A DNA stretch of 48,269 nt. Origin: a bacterium (GTDB taxonomy: Bacteria; CAIWAD01). Below are positions 1 through 8,978 of this stretch, piece by piece (position 1 is the stretch's first letter; every line of letters begins with the position of its first letter). The notes below the pieces were generated by a model. It was given only the letters and a program-made list of their open reading frames with translations. It did no database searches and had not been told where the DNA came from. The position numbers and the translations under genes were made by a program. The stretch is taken from NCBI GenBank assembly GCA_030429345.1, contig JAUIFJ010000025.1, forward strand, positions 1-48,269, read 5' to 3'.

Positions 1-126
1 TGGCACCGTCCTTGGCACGGTTCCTGGCACCGTGCCTGGCACCGTCCCTGGCACCGTCCCTGGCACCGTCCCTGGCACCGTCCCTGGCACCGTCCCTGGC
101 ACCGTGCCTGGCACCGTCCCTGGCAC
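1..126. repeat. 12-bp tandem repeat array, cut by window edge
   Basis: Ten in-register 12-base units of the form tggcaccgtccc fill 1-120, followed by a partial unit to about 126. Variants occur at units 1 (last base t), 2 (tggcacggttcc), 3 and 9 (tggcaccgtgcc). The array probably continues left of the window. It lies just beyond the terminator of the minus-strand tonB operon. The same unit in opposite orientation forms the array at 33361-33648. Because 12 is a multiple of 3, several frames stay open across it; I treat these as artefacts. Confidence 0.95.
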
Positions 127-139
127 AAGGGCTGCCTAC

Positions 140-167
140 AAAAAAGCCCCGGCACAAGGCCGGGGCT
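140..167 (-). terminator. Rho-independent terminator of the exbB-exbD-exbD-tonB operon
   Basis: Arms gccccggc (146-153) and gccggggc (159-166) enclose a 5-base loop. On the minus strand the hairpin is followed by a run of six T (140-145). It sits 26 bases past the tonB stop codon. Confidence 0.9.
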
Positions 168-192
168 GTGGAAAACGAAGGCTGCGGATGGG

Positions 193-846
193 CTAGTTGT
201 TCAGCTGGAAGCGAACGGTCTGCTGCATCTGTACGGCGACGAAGCGGTCACGCTGGCGGCCGGGCTTGAAGGTCATCTGCTGCAGGGCGGCAATGGCGGC
301 ATCGCCGAAGCCCAGGTTCTGGGGCCTTTCGCCCATGATGGTGAAGTCGCGCGGAATCCCGTCGGCGCCGACGACAAAGCCGATCTGCGCCAGGCCCTCG
401 ACGCCGGCGTTCTGTGCCAGTTCGGGATACTTGATCAGCTTGTAGAGCTGCGAGGCCCCGCCGACCATTTCCGGCTTCTGCTCGATGGCGAAGAAGTCGA
501 CAATCTCCTCTTCCGTGTTCATCGGCGGAGGGGGAGGCGGCGCGGCCGACCAGTCATCATCCTCGGCGAAGTCGAATTCCTCGTCCTCGGGAATGTCCTC
601 GTCCTCGGCGGCGACAGTGAAGGCGGGGCGCTGGGGCTTGGGAGCCTGCTTCTGCTGGATGGTCTGCTCGATCTGCTCGACCTCGATCTCCTCCGGCACG
701 TATTCCGTCATCGTCACATCGACCCGGAACTGCTTGGAAACAATGAAGGTCACGACGAAGATCAGCAGGGCGATCGCCAGGCCCAGCTCGCTGAAAACCG
801 CGTAGCTGAGCTTGACGTCCGCTTCCGGTCTCTTGTGGTATTCCAT
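193..846 (-). CDS. tonB: TonB-family energy transducer (C-terminal TonB domain)
   Basis: A 217-residue inner-membrane anchored periplasmic protein that should pass proton-motive energy from ExbB/ExbD to outer-membrane receptors. One transmembrane helix spans about residues 16-38. An acidic and proline-rich linker follows (about 45-115, including PPPPPP). The TonB C-terminal fold covers about 125-217, with the typical pattern '[20 protein letters not shown]', then a hydrophobic '[14 protein letters not shown]' and a final beta strand. It is the last gene of exbB-exbD-exbD-tonB, 8 bases after exbD2 and directly before a terminator. The order and the lack of a receptor gene suit a general TonB system or a Tol-like one. 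Family call is firm; its specific receptor partners are unknown. Confidence 0.92.
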   Translation of the reverse strand: MEYHKRPEADVKLSYAVFSELGLAIALLIFVVTFIVSKQFRVDVTMTEYVPEEIEVEQIEQTIQQKQAPKPQRPAFTVAAEDEDIPEDEEFDFAEDDDWSAAPPPPPPMNTEEEIVDFFAIEQKPEMVGGASQLYKLIKYPELAQNAGVEGLAQIGFVVGADGIPRDFTIMGERPQNLGFGDAAIAALQQMTFKPGRQRDRFVAVQMQQTVRFQLNN

Positions 847-854
847 AGGGGTCC

Positions 855-1262
855 CTACTTGGTCCGGGTGGAATAGTTCACGCGCAGGGCATAGGCCTTG
901 CGCAGCTCCTGCTGCACATCGGTGATACTCTTCATGTGCGCGTTCTGATCCGCCTTCAGCGCGATCACCAGCTTGGGATTGGCAGTGCGCTTGCTGTAGA
1001 CCAGCGGACTCAGGTCCTCGATGGCGACGAACTGGTCATCCAGCATGCGCCGGTTGGCCTTGTCGACCCAGATGTAGGCGATGTCGCGCTTGCCGGCCTC
1101 GATCTTCTGGGTGCTTTCCGCGTCGGGAATGCGCACCGGCAGGCCGTCGAACTGCTTGAAGGTGGTGACCACCATGAAGAAGATCAGCAGCATGAAGACG
1201 ATGTCCGGCATCGACGCGGTCGAGATCTCGGCCTTGACCTCGCTTTTCTTCTCGATCTGCAT
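855..1262 (-). CDS. exbD: ExbD/TolR-family biopolymer transport protein (second copy)
   Basis: A 135-residue ExbD/TolR protein. A short cytoplasmic N-terminus is followed by one transmembrane helix (about residues 17-36, 'MPDIVFMLLIFFMVVTTF') containing the conserved membrane Asp (MPD) that carries protons in this family. The periplasmic domain begins after 'FKQFDGLPVRIPDAES'. It starts with ATG on the base following the stop codon of the first exbD, so the two are translationally coupled. Two exbD genes in tandem are common in FCB-group and proteobacterial TonB operons. ExbD proteins form the dimer inside the ExbB pentamer. Confidence 0.93.
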   Translation of the reverse strand: MQIEKKSEVKAEISTASMPDIVFMLLIFFMVVTTFKQFDGLPVRIPDAESTQKIEAGKRDIAYIWVDKANRRMLDDQFVAIEDLSPLVYSKRTANPKLVIALKADQNAHMKSITDVQQELRKAYALRVNYSTRTK

Positions 1263-1691
1263 CTACTCCTCCGGCTCGGCGATGGAAATCTTCGTGGCGC
1301 CGGCCATTTTCACCTGGTCGAGCACATAGATGTAATCGTCGTACATGGTCTGGGCCTGGGTCTTGATGGAGACGATTTTCTTGTACTTGCCGTCCTGATC
1401 GCGCCCCAGCTCCTCCAGGGAATTGCGGACCTCCGAGCGGAGCTGGTTGCGCTGGCTGAGGACCTGCTCGTTGATCATGATTTTGCCGCTGTTGGCGATC
1501 AGGATGTCAAGCACGCGGTCCTTTTCCAGCTTCTGGGGCGGCTCTTCCGAGATCTCCGGCAAGGTCAGCGGCACGCCCTTGTCCTGGTCGATGGTCGTCG
1601 TCACAAGGAAGAAGACCAGCAGCAGGAAGGCGATATCCGCCATCGAAGAGGTCGGAATCTCGGATTCGGGCTTGCGCTTGTTTTTCAGCAT
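1263..1691 (-). CDS. exbD: ExbD/TolR-family biopolymer transport protein (first copy)
   Basis: A 142-residue paralogue of the next gene. Its N-terminus is 'KPESEIPTSSMADIAFLLL', followed by the transmembrane helix carrying the conserved Asp of 'MADIAF'. The periplasmic part contains 'LPEISEEPPQKLEKDRVL'. It lies 33 bases after exbB and abuts the second exbD with no gap. Having two different ExbD chains could give a heterodimer in the ExbB pore, which is an inference. The gene belongs to the operon driven from 2550-2578. Confidence 0.93.
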   Translation of the reverse strand: MLKNKRKPESEIPTSSMADIAFLLLVFFLVTTTIDQDKGVPLTLPEISEEPPQKLEKDRVLDILIANSGKIMINEQVLSQRNQLRSEVRNSLEELGRDQDGKYKKIVSIKTQAQTMYDDYIYVLDQVKMAGATKISIAEPEE

Positions 1692-1724
1692 GGGCCTGCC
1701 TTTCGCCGAATGGCGCCGAATGCG

Positions 1725-2336
1725 CTACTTCTTCTCGAGTTCGATCAGGGACTCGATCAGCTCGACGGAAGTCTCTTCCATGTCCAGCACCAGCTTGTTG
1801 ATGCGGGCGTTGAAGACATTGAAGAAGAACTGCGTCACCATGGCGGCGATCAGGCCGAAGACCGTGGTCAGAAGGGCGACCTTGATGCCGCCGGCGACGA
1901 TGCTCGGGTTGATGTCGTTGGCCTTCTCGATCTCGTCGAAGGCACCGATCATGCCCCAGACCGTTCCGGTGAAGCCGAACATGGGGGCTAGGGCGGTGCA
2001 GGTGCTCAGCCAGATCAGGCCGCGCTCCAGGAAAGCCATCTCGATGTTGGCGGCGTTCATCACCGCCTTCTCGACCTGGTCGATGCCGCGGTCGACGCGC
2101 AGCAGGCCGGCATGCACGATGGAGGCCACGGGGCCGCGGGTCGAGGCGCAGATCTCGGAGGCGCGGTCCACGCCGCCCTCGCGCAGGGCTTCATGAATCT
2201 TCTTGATGAAAGCCTTGGCGTTGACGCCCACCATGGCCAGCGTAATGCCCTTGACGATCACGATCGCGATGCCCAGGCACAGAATGATCAGAATGGGCCA
2301 CATGAAACCGCCGCCCTGCTCGAAATAGCGTAGCAT
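1725..2336 (-). CDS. exbB: ExbB/TolQ/MotA-family proton channel
   Basis: A 203-residue polytopic inner-membrane protein forming the proton channel of the TonB motor. The first helix is near the N-terminus ('FMWPILIILCLGIAIVIV'), followed by a cytoplasmic loop. The signature 'GLIWLSTCTALAPMFGFTGT' then 'VWGMIGAF' gives the second helix, and 'GGIKVALLTTVFGLIAAMV' the third. I chose the ATG at 2336 because GGAGGC lies about nine bases upstream; an upstream in-frame start at 2399 would add a hydrophilic stretch with no family match. It is the first gene of the operon, with a leader of roughly 200 bases behind the promoter at 2550-2578. Confidence 0.93.
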   Translation of the reverse strand: MLRYFEQGGGFMWPILIILCLGIAIVIVKGITLAMVGVNAKAFIKKIHEALREGGVDRASEICASTRGPVASIVHAGLLRVDRGIDQVEKAVMNAANIEMAFLERGLIWLSTCTALAPMFGFTGTVWGMIGAFDEIEKANDINPSIVAGGIKVALLTTVFGLIAAMVTQFFFNVFNARINKLVLDMEETSVELIESLIELEKK

Positions 2337-2549
2337 CTTGGTTCGCCTCCGATGGATGCACTGATGATTGTTCTGCTGACAGCTTTCCGGACTTCTCAAG
2401 CTCCTGTGCCTCCGGCAGGCCGAACCCCGGCAGGCCGGTACAAGGGAAGCTAGATACAGAGGAACCGGAAAACAGGAATCGCCGCAGCCGGAAACTTCCC
2501 CGCCCTGGAGCGGGAACGAAGACCGGACGGACGGCTACAAAGCCCGTCG

Positions 2550-2578
2550 AAAGTAGGACTTGACCGATGGGTTGTCAA
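2550..2578 (-). promoter_or_regulatory. Sigma70-type promoter of the exbB operon
   Basis: On the minus strand, TTGACA (2578-2573) is separated by exactly 17 bases from TACTTT (2555-2550). A start near 2543 would give a leader of about 207 bases before exbB. This is the closest to consensus of the promoters I found in the window. It overlaps the space just after the S41 protease gene, so that gene ends immediately before it. Confidence 0.75.
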
Positions 2579-2625
2579 TCAGGCGGCAAGCCGCGAACCG
2601 TGAGGATTCTGTAATACAGACGCCT

Positions 2626-4218
2626 CTAGCCGCCCAGCGCGGCGATGCGCTCGGCCTCGTCGAAGAGCAGCAGGGCCTCGGAAACGACCGGGTCGCCGGC
2701 GGTGTCCACCCGGCGCGACTCTTCGCGTCCCCAGAGCACGCGTGCCGTCTCGCGCTTCATATAGGACTGCACCCAGCGCAGGTCCTTCTGCCACTCCTCT
2801 TCGACGAAGGCGGTTTTCTCCTCCGCCGCTTCCAGCAGGGCCGCCACTTCGGCTTCTCCCGGGCTCCACTCGCGCAGGAAGGCCTCGAAGCCGGTGCTCT
2901 TCAGCTGCTCGGCCTGCTCGTTCTCGCTCCAGAAGCGGTTAGCCCAGTCGAAGAAGACGCGGTGCGTGCGCAGGCGGCTCACATAAGGAGTCAGGCGCCC
3001 GCCGCGGATCCGCACGTCGGGCGTGATCCCTCCGCCGCCGTAGACCTTGCGCCCGGAAAGGGTGTAGTACACCGGCCGGTCGGCCGTCGAGTCTGCGTCC
3101 AGGTTGGCGTCGAAGTCGTCGTAGCCCTCGCGGTAGTAGTCCATCAGCCCCTGGTCGTAGGGCCGCTGGATCAGCCGCCCGCTGGGCGTGTAGTAGCGGG
3201 CGATCGTCACGCGCACGGCACTTGAATCACGGAACTCGAAGGGGCGCTGCACCAGGCCCTTGCCGAAGCTGGTCTCGCCGACCACCAGCCCGCGGTCCAG
3301 GTCCTGCACCGCGCCGGAGAGGATCTCGCTGGCCGAAGCGCTGCCCTGGTTGATCATCACCACCAGGGGCAGATCGGGAAGCGGCGTGTTGTCCGTACTC
3401 TTCAGCTCCTCGTCGAAACGGTCCAGGCGGCCGCGCGTGCTGACAATGGTGTGTCCGCCCTCGATGAAGAGGTCGGTCAGGCGGAAGGCCTGCTGCAGCA
3501 GGCCGCCCGTATTGCCGCGCAGGTCGAAGACCAGGCGCTGCATGCCCTGCTCCTGCAGGTTGCGGATGGCCGTCAGCACTTCCTCCTCGGAGGTGGCGGC
3601 GAAGCGCGTGAGACGCAGGTAGCCCGTTTCGCCGTCCTGCAGCAGGAAGGAGCTGTCGACGCTGTAGATCGGGATCTTGGCCCGCGTAATGGTGAAGTCC
3701 ATCGGCTCGACCAGGCCGGGTCGTCTCACAACGATGTCGACCTGCGATCCCCGCGGCCCCTTCAACTTGCGCTGCACATCCGCGTTGCTCAGGTCGTAGG
3801 CGCTCTCGCCGTCGATCTCGACGATCATGTCCCCGGGGCTCAGGCCCAGGGCGTCGCTCGGCGTTCCCGGAATCGCGCTGACCACGGTGAGCACCTTGTC
3901 GCGGATCTCGAAGTAGATGCCGATGCCGTCGAAATCGCCGCGGAACTCCTCGTTGACCTGCTGCAGCTCGCTGCGCGGAATGTAGGTCGAGTGGGGATCC
4001 AGTTCCTGCAGCAGGCCGCTGATCGAGGCGTCGACCAGCTTCTCCAGGTCCGGCTCCTCCACGTAATACTCGCGGACGATGGTCAGGATGGTGCGGATCT
4101 TCTCCAGCCCCGCCAGGATGTTCCCGCCGCTGGCGTGTCCCACGCCTCCCTGGCGGAAGATGAAGACCGCCGTGATCAGCACGATGGCGGCCAGCAGGGC
4201 ACCGAGAGCCTTGCGCAT
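2626..4218 (-). CDS. ctpA: C-terminal processing peptidase, S41 family (PDZ domain)
   Basis: A 530-residue tail-specific protease. An N-terminal signal or anchor helix (residues 5-21) exports it to the periplasm. The helical N-terminal domain contains 'ELDPHSTYIP', a PDZ domain spans about 95-170 ('GIGIYFEI...GLSPGDMIVEIDG'), and the S41 catalytic core follows. The nucleophile lies in 'MINQGSASASEIL' (Ser near 293-297) and the catalytic Lys in 'SFGKGLVQ' (K320), so the Ser-Lys dyad is intact. Length fits the CtpA/Prc-3 range. The ATG at 4218 is preceded by AGGAAAGGA; an upstream in-frame start would bury the signal peptide. It follows the beta-helix gene by 46 bases and is probably cotranscribed. 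Confidence 0.93.
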   Translation of the reverse strand: MRKALGALLAAIVLITAVFIFRQGGVGHASGGNILAGLEKIRTILTIVREYYVEEPDLEKLVDASISGLLQELDPHSTYIPRSELQQVNEEFRGDFDGIGIYFEIRDKVLTVVSAIPGTPSDALGLSPGDMIVEIDGESAYDLSNADVQRKLKGPRGSQVDIVVRRPGLVEPMDFTITRAKIPIYSVDSSFLLQDGETGYLRLTRFAATSEEEVLTAIRNLQEQGMQRLVFDLRGNTGGLLQQAFRLTDLFIEGGHTIVSTRGRLDRFDEELKSTDNTPLPDLPLVVMINQGSASASEILSGAVQDLDRGLVVGETSFGKGLVQRPFEFRDSSAVRVTIARYYTPSGRLIQRPYDQGLMDYYREGYDDFDANLDADSTADRPVYYTLSGRKVYGGGGITPDVRIRGGRLTPYVSRLRTHRVFFDWANRFWSENEQAEQLKSTGFEAFLREWSPGEAEVAALLEAAEEKTAFVEEEWQKDLRWVQSYMKRETARVLWGREESRRVDTAGDPVVSEALLLFDEAERIAALGG

Positions 4219-4264
4219 GTTCGTTCCTTTCCTCTCTGTGCCTGCGTCCACGCGGAAAGCCACG

Positions 4265-7200
4265 CTATTTCAGCAGAAGAAGCTTCAGGGTGTCGCTTCC
4301 GCCCGCCGCCTCGGCGTGGACGAAATAGGGCCCGGAGGCCATGCCCGACCCGTCGAAGGCAATGTCGTACACGCCGGGTTCCAGGCGATCGCGCACCAGG
4401 TCGGCCACGCGGCGCCCGCGAATGTCATACACGGCCAGCCGCACCACGGAGGCCAGTCCCAGCTCGAAGCGGATTGTCGTACGCGGGTTGAAGGGGTTGG
4501 GCGCGGCCTGCGCCAGACGGATCGTCGAGGGCAGGGCGAGCAGCTCCTCGCCGGGGCCCTGCAGGGAGCCCAGCCCGCCCGGGTGGCGTCCCAGCGGCCC
4601 GCCGCCCCAGCCGATGTCGTTGCGGCTGCCGTCGCTGTCCTGCATGGCGGCGGCAGGATCGCCGGCATCGATCAGCGGCGACTCCTCCAGCAGCAGGAAG
4701 CCGTCCTCCTGCGAAAAGCCCGCCGGACCGGAGCCATTGGAAGCATGCAGAACCATCAGGGTGGTGTCGTTGCTGGCGAAAAGCCGGTCGTAGTACACGG
4801 TCTCGCCGGTCTGTGTCGTGTCCGGGCTGAGGCGCGCATCGGGAATGTCGTACCAGTTCCATGCGGTGGCCACCTCGCTGCCCGAGTCCAGCCAGATCGC
4901 CCTCTGCTCCGCTTCCAGGAGACGATCCAGGGTGAGAATCGTTCCCGAAACCCGTGTCTTGAAATGGAAGAGGTTGTTGCGAAGATCGGCCACCGACTCC
5001 AGGCAGAGCACACGCGCGCCGCCGACCATCCAGCTGGGCATCCAGATCTGGAAGCCGCCGTTGTCTACATAGCTGCTGTGGAAGCTGTTGTTGTGCACCT
5101 CCGCCTGCGCGCCGACCAGGGTGATCGCGTTCACCGGATTGACGAAGAGCGAGTTGCGGATCGAATGGCCTTCGCCGCCGGCCAGGTAGAGCATGTGGCT
5201 GCCCAGCTGGGCGCTGTCCGCCGGATCGCTGAACCAGCAGTTGCGCACGTCGACCGGGCTCTCGATGGCCAGCACTCCCATGCGGCACTGGTGGAAGTCG
5301 CAGTCCTGGATGCGGGTCGTGCCCTGGAGGTATTCGAGCCGCAGCACTTCGTCGAAGCCCTCGAAGCGCGTGTTGCGGAAGGCGGCCACGGTCGCCTCGG
5401 GGCCCAGGCGGAAGAGGTCCGGCCGCGGATCGGCGATCTGCTCGCGGGCGCCCGTCCAGGGCACTCGCGAAATGAATTCCACCGGCTGGCTCGGGCTGCC
5501 CGTCAACTCCAGCACACCGTCGACCTGGAAGGCCGCCTCTTCGCGGTTCCAGGTTTCGCCGATCACAAGGCGCGTGCCGGACGGAATCGTGAAGGAATCC
5601 CCTTCCGGCACCTGGACCCTGCCCAGAATGTATACGGGCCCCTGGGCCGGATCGATCGTGCCGGAGACCTGCCCGGCGATCTCCTGGTAGCGGGGGCGCA
5701 GGTCATAGCGCAGGACCCGCGAGAGCTGGCCGTCGCTGATCTCGATCTGCAGGTCGACACGGGCCGTGTCCAGCACCTCGCTGTAGCGCATGGTGTCGCT
5801 GGAGGTGAGCACGGAACTGGCCACCCGCTGCCCGTCGCGGTAGACGGAGTAGAGCAGCACGTCGTCGAGGCCGAGGAACTCGGTGTCGAAGTCGGAGCCG
5901 GCGACCTCCACGTCCAGTGTATCACGGGCGATGCGGTCGTCGATGACAATACCCTGCGGATCCGGGTCAAGGCACTGCCCCTCGCCGTCGGGGCAGGGCG
6001 AGACCAGGGTCCAGTCCGGCGCGCGGTTCGAGATGAACTCGAGCACCGCGCGGACCGAATCCTGCTCCAGGCTGCCATTGACGATGGTCTCGGCCAGCAG
6101 GCGCAGGTCGTATACGCCGTCCTGCTGCAGCGAATCCGGCCATTCGACGCGGATGCGCGTGCGCGCGTTCTGTGTCACCGTCAGGCCCGGAGGAGCCTCC
6201 AGCACCTGGACTTCCGGGATCGGGTAGCCGATCAGGGTGAAATCGTACTGGTAGTCGAAGCCCGTGACCCATTGCAGCGAGTCGGGAGCGTCCTGGAACT
6301 CGGGCGAAAAGTCCTCCACCGACAAGTGCCGCAGGCCGATGTCCGAGCGGCTGCCGTCGGGGTCCGTGTACTGCGGATCCCCCGTATCGATCAGGGGCGA
6401 CCAGACCGGGTCCGGCAACCAGGAAAGCGTATCCTGGAAAAAGGGATCCGCAATGAAGGAGGCGGGATCCGGGTCCAGGTAGGTGATTTCCTGTCCCGTC
6501 GATCCCTGGTAGCGCAGCAGGGAATCCCGCGTGCTGAAGTGCTGCGAGTAGCCGTTATGGGTAATGGTGGCGTTCAGCAGGTTGGAGGTGTCGAAGAGGC
6601 GGATCGGCGCGTTCGAAGGGTTGGCGCCGTCCCGCATGAAGAAATTGTTGCTGATCGTCGTGGTCGAATAGACCAGCTGGATGTCGGCAAAGGCCGGATT
6701 GCGGAAAAGGTTGTTGCGGATCAGGGTTTCGCTGGGCCAGTTGGCGTAGAGTGAAATCGTGTTTTCCTCGAAGAAGCAGTGCTCGACAAGCATGTTGAAG
6801 GGCTGCTCAGGCTGGTGCCCGTTGTCGAAGAGGTTGCTGATCACGCCGATGTTGCAACGCGAGATCTGACACCAGGCCAGCCGGCTGGGCAATCGGTCGA
6901 TGATGCCGATGGTCGAATCCGCTTCCGCGCTGTCCTGGTAGGTGGTGGTGAACTGCAGCCCGTTCCAGCGCAGGCCAAGCGCCCGGGCCTCGTCGCTGAT
7001 GCGGAAGACAATCGGATCCTCTTCCGTTCCCAGGGCCTGAAACACCCCGTGGATGATCAGGCCGGCGTTGGTGGTGTCGACTTCCTGGTGGGCAATGAAT
7101 TCCACGCCCGGCTCCACCCGCACCACACTGCCAATGGGAATCACCACCAGGTCATAGAATTCGAAAGGGCTGTCGGCCACACGCAGGGTGTCCGTGCGCA

Positions 7201-7273
7201 GCGTGTCCGGCAGAACGGTCTGTGCGGCAAGGGGCATCGCCCAGAGCAGCAGCCATCCGATCCAACGCAGCAT
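4265..7273 (-). CDS. Secreted right-handed beta-helix protein with FlgD-like C-terminal sorting domain
   Basis: A 1002-residue exported protein with signal peptide 'MLRWIGWLLLWAMPLAAQ'. Two beta-helix-type regions, rich in 'IRNNLF', 'ISNNFF' and 'VHNNSF' turns, lie at about 150-250 and 620-780. Each ends in the motif 'SPLID(T/A)GDP...DSDGSR(S/N)DIG', a calcium-like acidic turn common in NosD/pectate-lyase-like repeats, so the protein contains an internal duplication around a central Ig-like segment. The last 80 residues ('APNPFNPRTTIRFEL...VYDIRGRRV') form the FlgD/Por-type sorting tail. It probably works on the cell surface. Substrate or ligand is unknown and I see no polysaccharide-lyase catalytic motif. 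Confidence 0.85.
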   Translation of the reverse strand: MLRWIGWLLLWAMPLAAQTVLPDTLRTDTLRVADSPFEFYDLVVIPIGSVVRVEPGVEFIAHQEVDTTNAGLIIHGVFQALGTEEDPIVFRISDEARALGLRWNGLQFTTTYQDSAEADSTIGIIDRLPSRLAWCQISRCNIGVISNLFDNGHQPEQPFNMLVEHCFFEENTISLYANWPSETLIRNNLFRNPAFADIQLVYSTTTISNNFFMRDGANPSNAPIRLFDTSNLLNATITHNGYSQHFSTRDSLLRYQGSTGQEITYLDPDPASFIADPFFQDTLSWLPDPVWSPLIDTGDPQYTDPDGSRSDIGLRHLSVEDFSPEFQDAPDSLQWVTGFDYQYDFTLIGYPIPEVQVLEAPPGLTVTQNARTRIRVEWPDSLQQDGVYDLRLLAETIVNGSLEQDSVRAVLEFISNRAPDWTLVSPCPDGEGQCLDPDPQGIVIDDRIARDTLDVEVAGSDFDTEFLGLDDVLLYSVYRDGQRVASSVLTSSDTMRYSEVLDTARVDLQIEISDGQLSRVLRYDLRPRYQEIAGQVSGTIDPAQGPVYILGRVQVPEGDSFTIPSGTRLVIGETWNREEAAFQVDGVLELTGSPSQPVEFISRVPWTGAREQIADPRPDLFRLGPEATVAAFRNTRFEGFDEVLRLEYLQGTTRIQDCDFHQCRMGVLAIESPVDVRNCWFSDPADSAQLGSHMLYLAGGEGHSIRNSLFVNPVNAITLVGAQAEVHNNSFHSSYVDNGGFQIWMPSWMVGGARVLCLESVADLRNNLFHFKTRVSGTILTLDRLLEAEQRAIWLDSGSEVATAWNWYDIPDARLSPDTTQTGETVYYDRLFASNDTTLMVLHASNGSGPAGFSQEDGFLLLEESPLIDAGDPAAAMQDSDGSRNDIGWGGGPLGRHPGGLGSLQGPGEELLALPSTIRLAQAAPNPFNPRTTIRFELGLASVVRLAVYDIRGRRVADLVRDRLEPGVYDIAFDGSGMASGPYFVHAEAAGGSDTLKLLLLK

Positions 7274-7299
7274 GAGATGCCTCTTCCTTTATTCAACGG

Positions 7300-7323
7300 G
7301 GCCGATCCCTTCTAAGATCGGCC
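7300..7323 (-). terminator. Strong hairpin between two minus-strand genes, no T tract
   Basis: Arms ggccgatc (7300-7307) and gatcggcc (7316-7323) pair perfectly around an 8-base loop. It lies after the parvulin gene and before the beta-helix gene on the minus strand. There is no T run after it, so it may be a Rho-assisted terminator or a 5' leader stabiliser for the beta-helix mRNA. Confidence 0.4.
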
Positions 7324-7360
7324 GAAATGCCTGGCAAGTAAAGGCGTTCCCGCGGCAAAA

Positions 7361-8890
7361 CTAGCCGCGCACCTTGACCCGTTTCAGCTTGCGCCGTTCC
7401 CGTTCCAGGGAAGCGATGCGCTTCAGCTCCGCCTGCAGGAAGGCCTCGCGCACCTTGGCCTCGACGGCCTGTTCCAGGGTGTCGCTCTCCTCGATGTCCG
7501 GCAGGCGGCGCCCGATGCGGTACCAGAGCGCCCAGCCCTCCTGCCAGGGCATGGGCTGCGACCAGGTGCCCTCCGCCGTGTCCGCCAGGCCGCTGCGCAG
7601 CTCGGGATCCAGGCTGGCCCGTTCCACCGGGTCGATCTCGAAAGGCGCTCCGCAATCCCGCGGATCCCCCTGCAGCTCCAGCCCCTCGCCGGCCTGCTCC
7701 GCTTCCCAGCCTTCGCGCAGAATGCGGCGACGGGCCTCGCGGGCCTGCGCTTCCTCGTCGAAGACCAGGCGGCGGAAAACATCATGGCGGAACTCGAGGA
7801 ACTCCGCCGGATGATTGTCGATGTAGTTCCAGCAATCCCGCTCACTGGGATTCAAGCCCGGCTTGACCTCGACGGCGGTGAAGAGGGCGCTCTTCATCAG
7901 CCGTTCGCGCAGGCCGATGCGCTCCAGGGTCTCCTCGCCCAGCCAGTAGCCTTCCTCGTGGGCGATCGAGAGCCAGCCGAGCTGGTCGATCCAGTTCTCG
8001 GCGAAGGCGCGGCGCAGGCCGTCATTGAACATGTCGGCGCTGATGGTTGCCGAGAAGGCCGCCATGATGCGCTCGTCCAGCTGGCCGCGAGTCATGGCCG
8101 TATCCTTCGAGGCGACCACCGTGTCGCCGGGTGCGTCGGCTTCAAAAAAGAACCGCGCCCCGATATGCTGCCGCATGCGCTGCTGGGCATCCAGCTCGTG
8201 GAAGCGCCGCTGCTTGCGTTCCAGGTCCTCGCGGGCCTTGGCCAGCGCGGCCTCGGTCGGGCGGTACTCTTCGCGCGGCTGAATGCTGTCCACCACCAGC
8301 AGGTGCCAGCCGAAGGGCGTCAGAAAGGGCTCGGAGACCTGCCCCACCTCCTGGGCAAAGAGCACATCCTCGAATTCGGCGACCGTTTCCCCGGCGTGCA
8401 CGGCGCCCAGCATGCCCCCCAGCTCGGCGCTCCCCACGTCGATGGAATGCTCGAAGGCCTGTTCGCTGAAGTCGGCCCCGGCCGAGATGGCGCCGGCGAT
8501 CCCGCGGATCTCGCTTTCCTTCTCGCTGAGGATGTGACGACAGTAGAAATGCAGGGTGCTCAGTTCGAAATAGTCCCGCACTTCCTTGTCGCTGACCTTT
8601 GCCGGCGCGGTCCAGGCCCTGCGCGCCATGCGGATGGCAATGTCGCGGTGGTGCTGTTCCAGCTCCTGCAATTCGGCCTCGGCCAGGCGGTGTCCCAGGT
8701 CGTTCCACAGCAGGGCCAGCAGGTGGTGCTGCAGGACCTCTTCGGCGAGAGCATCGCGGGCATCGCCACGGGGGAGTTCCTGGGCCCGGCCCATAGCCAG
8801 CAGGTATTCTTGCAGTTCGGCCGTGCTGACCACAAAGGTTTTCGCCCCCAGGGGCGCCGCCAGGGCCAGCATCAGGATCCATTTCAGCAT
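7361..8890 (-). CDS. Exported parvulin-type peptidyl-prolyl isomerase (PpiC/SurA-like)
   Basis: A 509-residue periplasmic folding factor. Its signal peptide is 'MLKWILMLALAAPLGA'. A helical SurA-like N-terminal segment is followed by a rotamase domain at about 110-225: 'LHFYCRHILSEKESEIRGI', 'LGGMLGAV', 'EVGQVSEPFLTPFGWHLLVV'. The C-terminal half is helical and may be a second, degenerate parvulin unit. It should assist outer-membrane or secreted protein folding, which fits its secreted-protein neighbours. A GTG at 8902 is an alternative start; I prefer the ATG at 8890 because the signal peptide begins there. Neither start has a strong ribosome site. Confidence 0.85.
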   Translation of the reverse strand: MLKWILMLALAAPLGAKTFVVSTAELQEYLLAMGRAQELPRGDARDALAEEVLQHHLLALLWNDLGHRLAEAELQELEQHHRDIAIRMARRAWTAPAKVSDKEVRDYFELSTLHFYCRHILSEKESEIRGIAGAISAGADFSEQAFEHSIDVGSAELGGMLGAVHAGETVAEFEDVLFAQEVGQVSEPFLTPFGWHLLVVDSIQPREEYRPTEAALAKAREDLERKQRRFHELDAQQRMRQHIGARFFFEADAPGDTVVASKDTAMTRGQLDERIMAAFSATISADMFNDGLRRAFAENWIDQLGWLSIAHEEGYWLGEETLERIGLRERLMKSALFTAVEVKPGLNPSERDCWNYIDNHPAEFLEFRHDVFRRLVFDEEAQAREARRRILREGWEAEQAGEGLELQGDPRDCGAPFEIDPVERASLDPELRSGLADTAEGTWSQPMPWQEGWALWYRIGRRLPDIEESDTLEQAVEAKVREAFLQAELKRIASLERERRKLKRVKVRG

Positions 8891-8978
8891 GGGAGGTTCC
8901 ACAAATTCAGTGACGCGAAACCCGGATTCCGCCCAAGGCAGAACACCGGCATCCCGCGGCGGTCCGGGGAGAGAACCG

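Noticed and set aside
4079-6754. Open frame of 891 codons on the plus strand
   Set aside because: It is the antisense shadow of the S41 protease and beta-helix genes in GC-rich DNA, with low-complexity composition and no motifs. Similar long shadows oppose ctpA, selB and the barrel genes.
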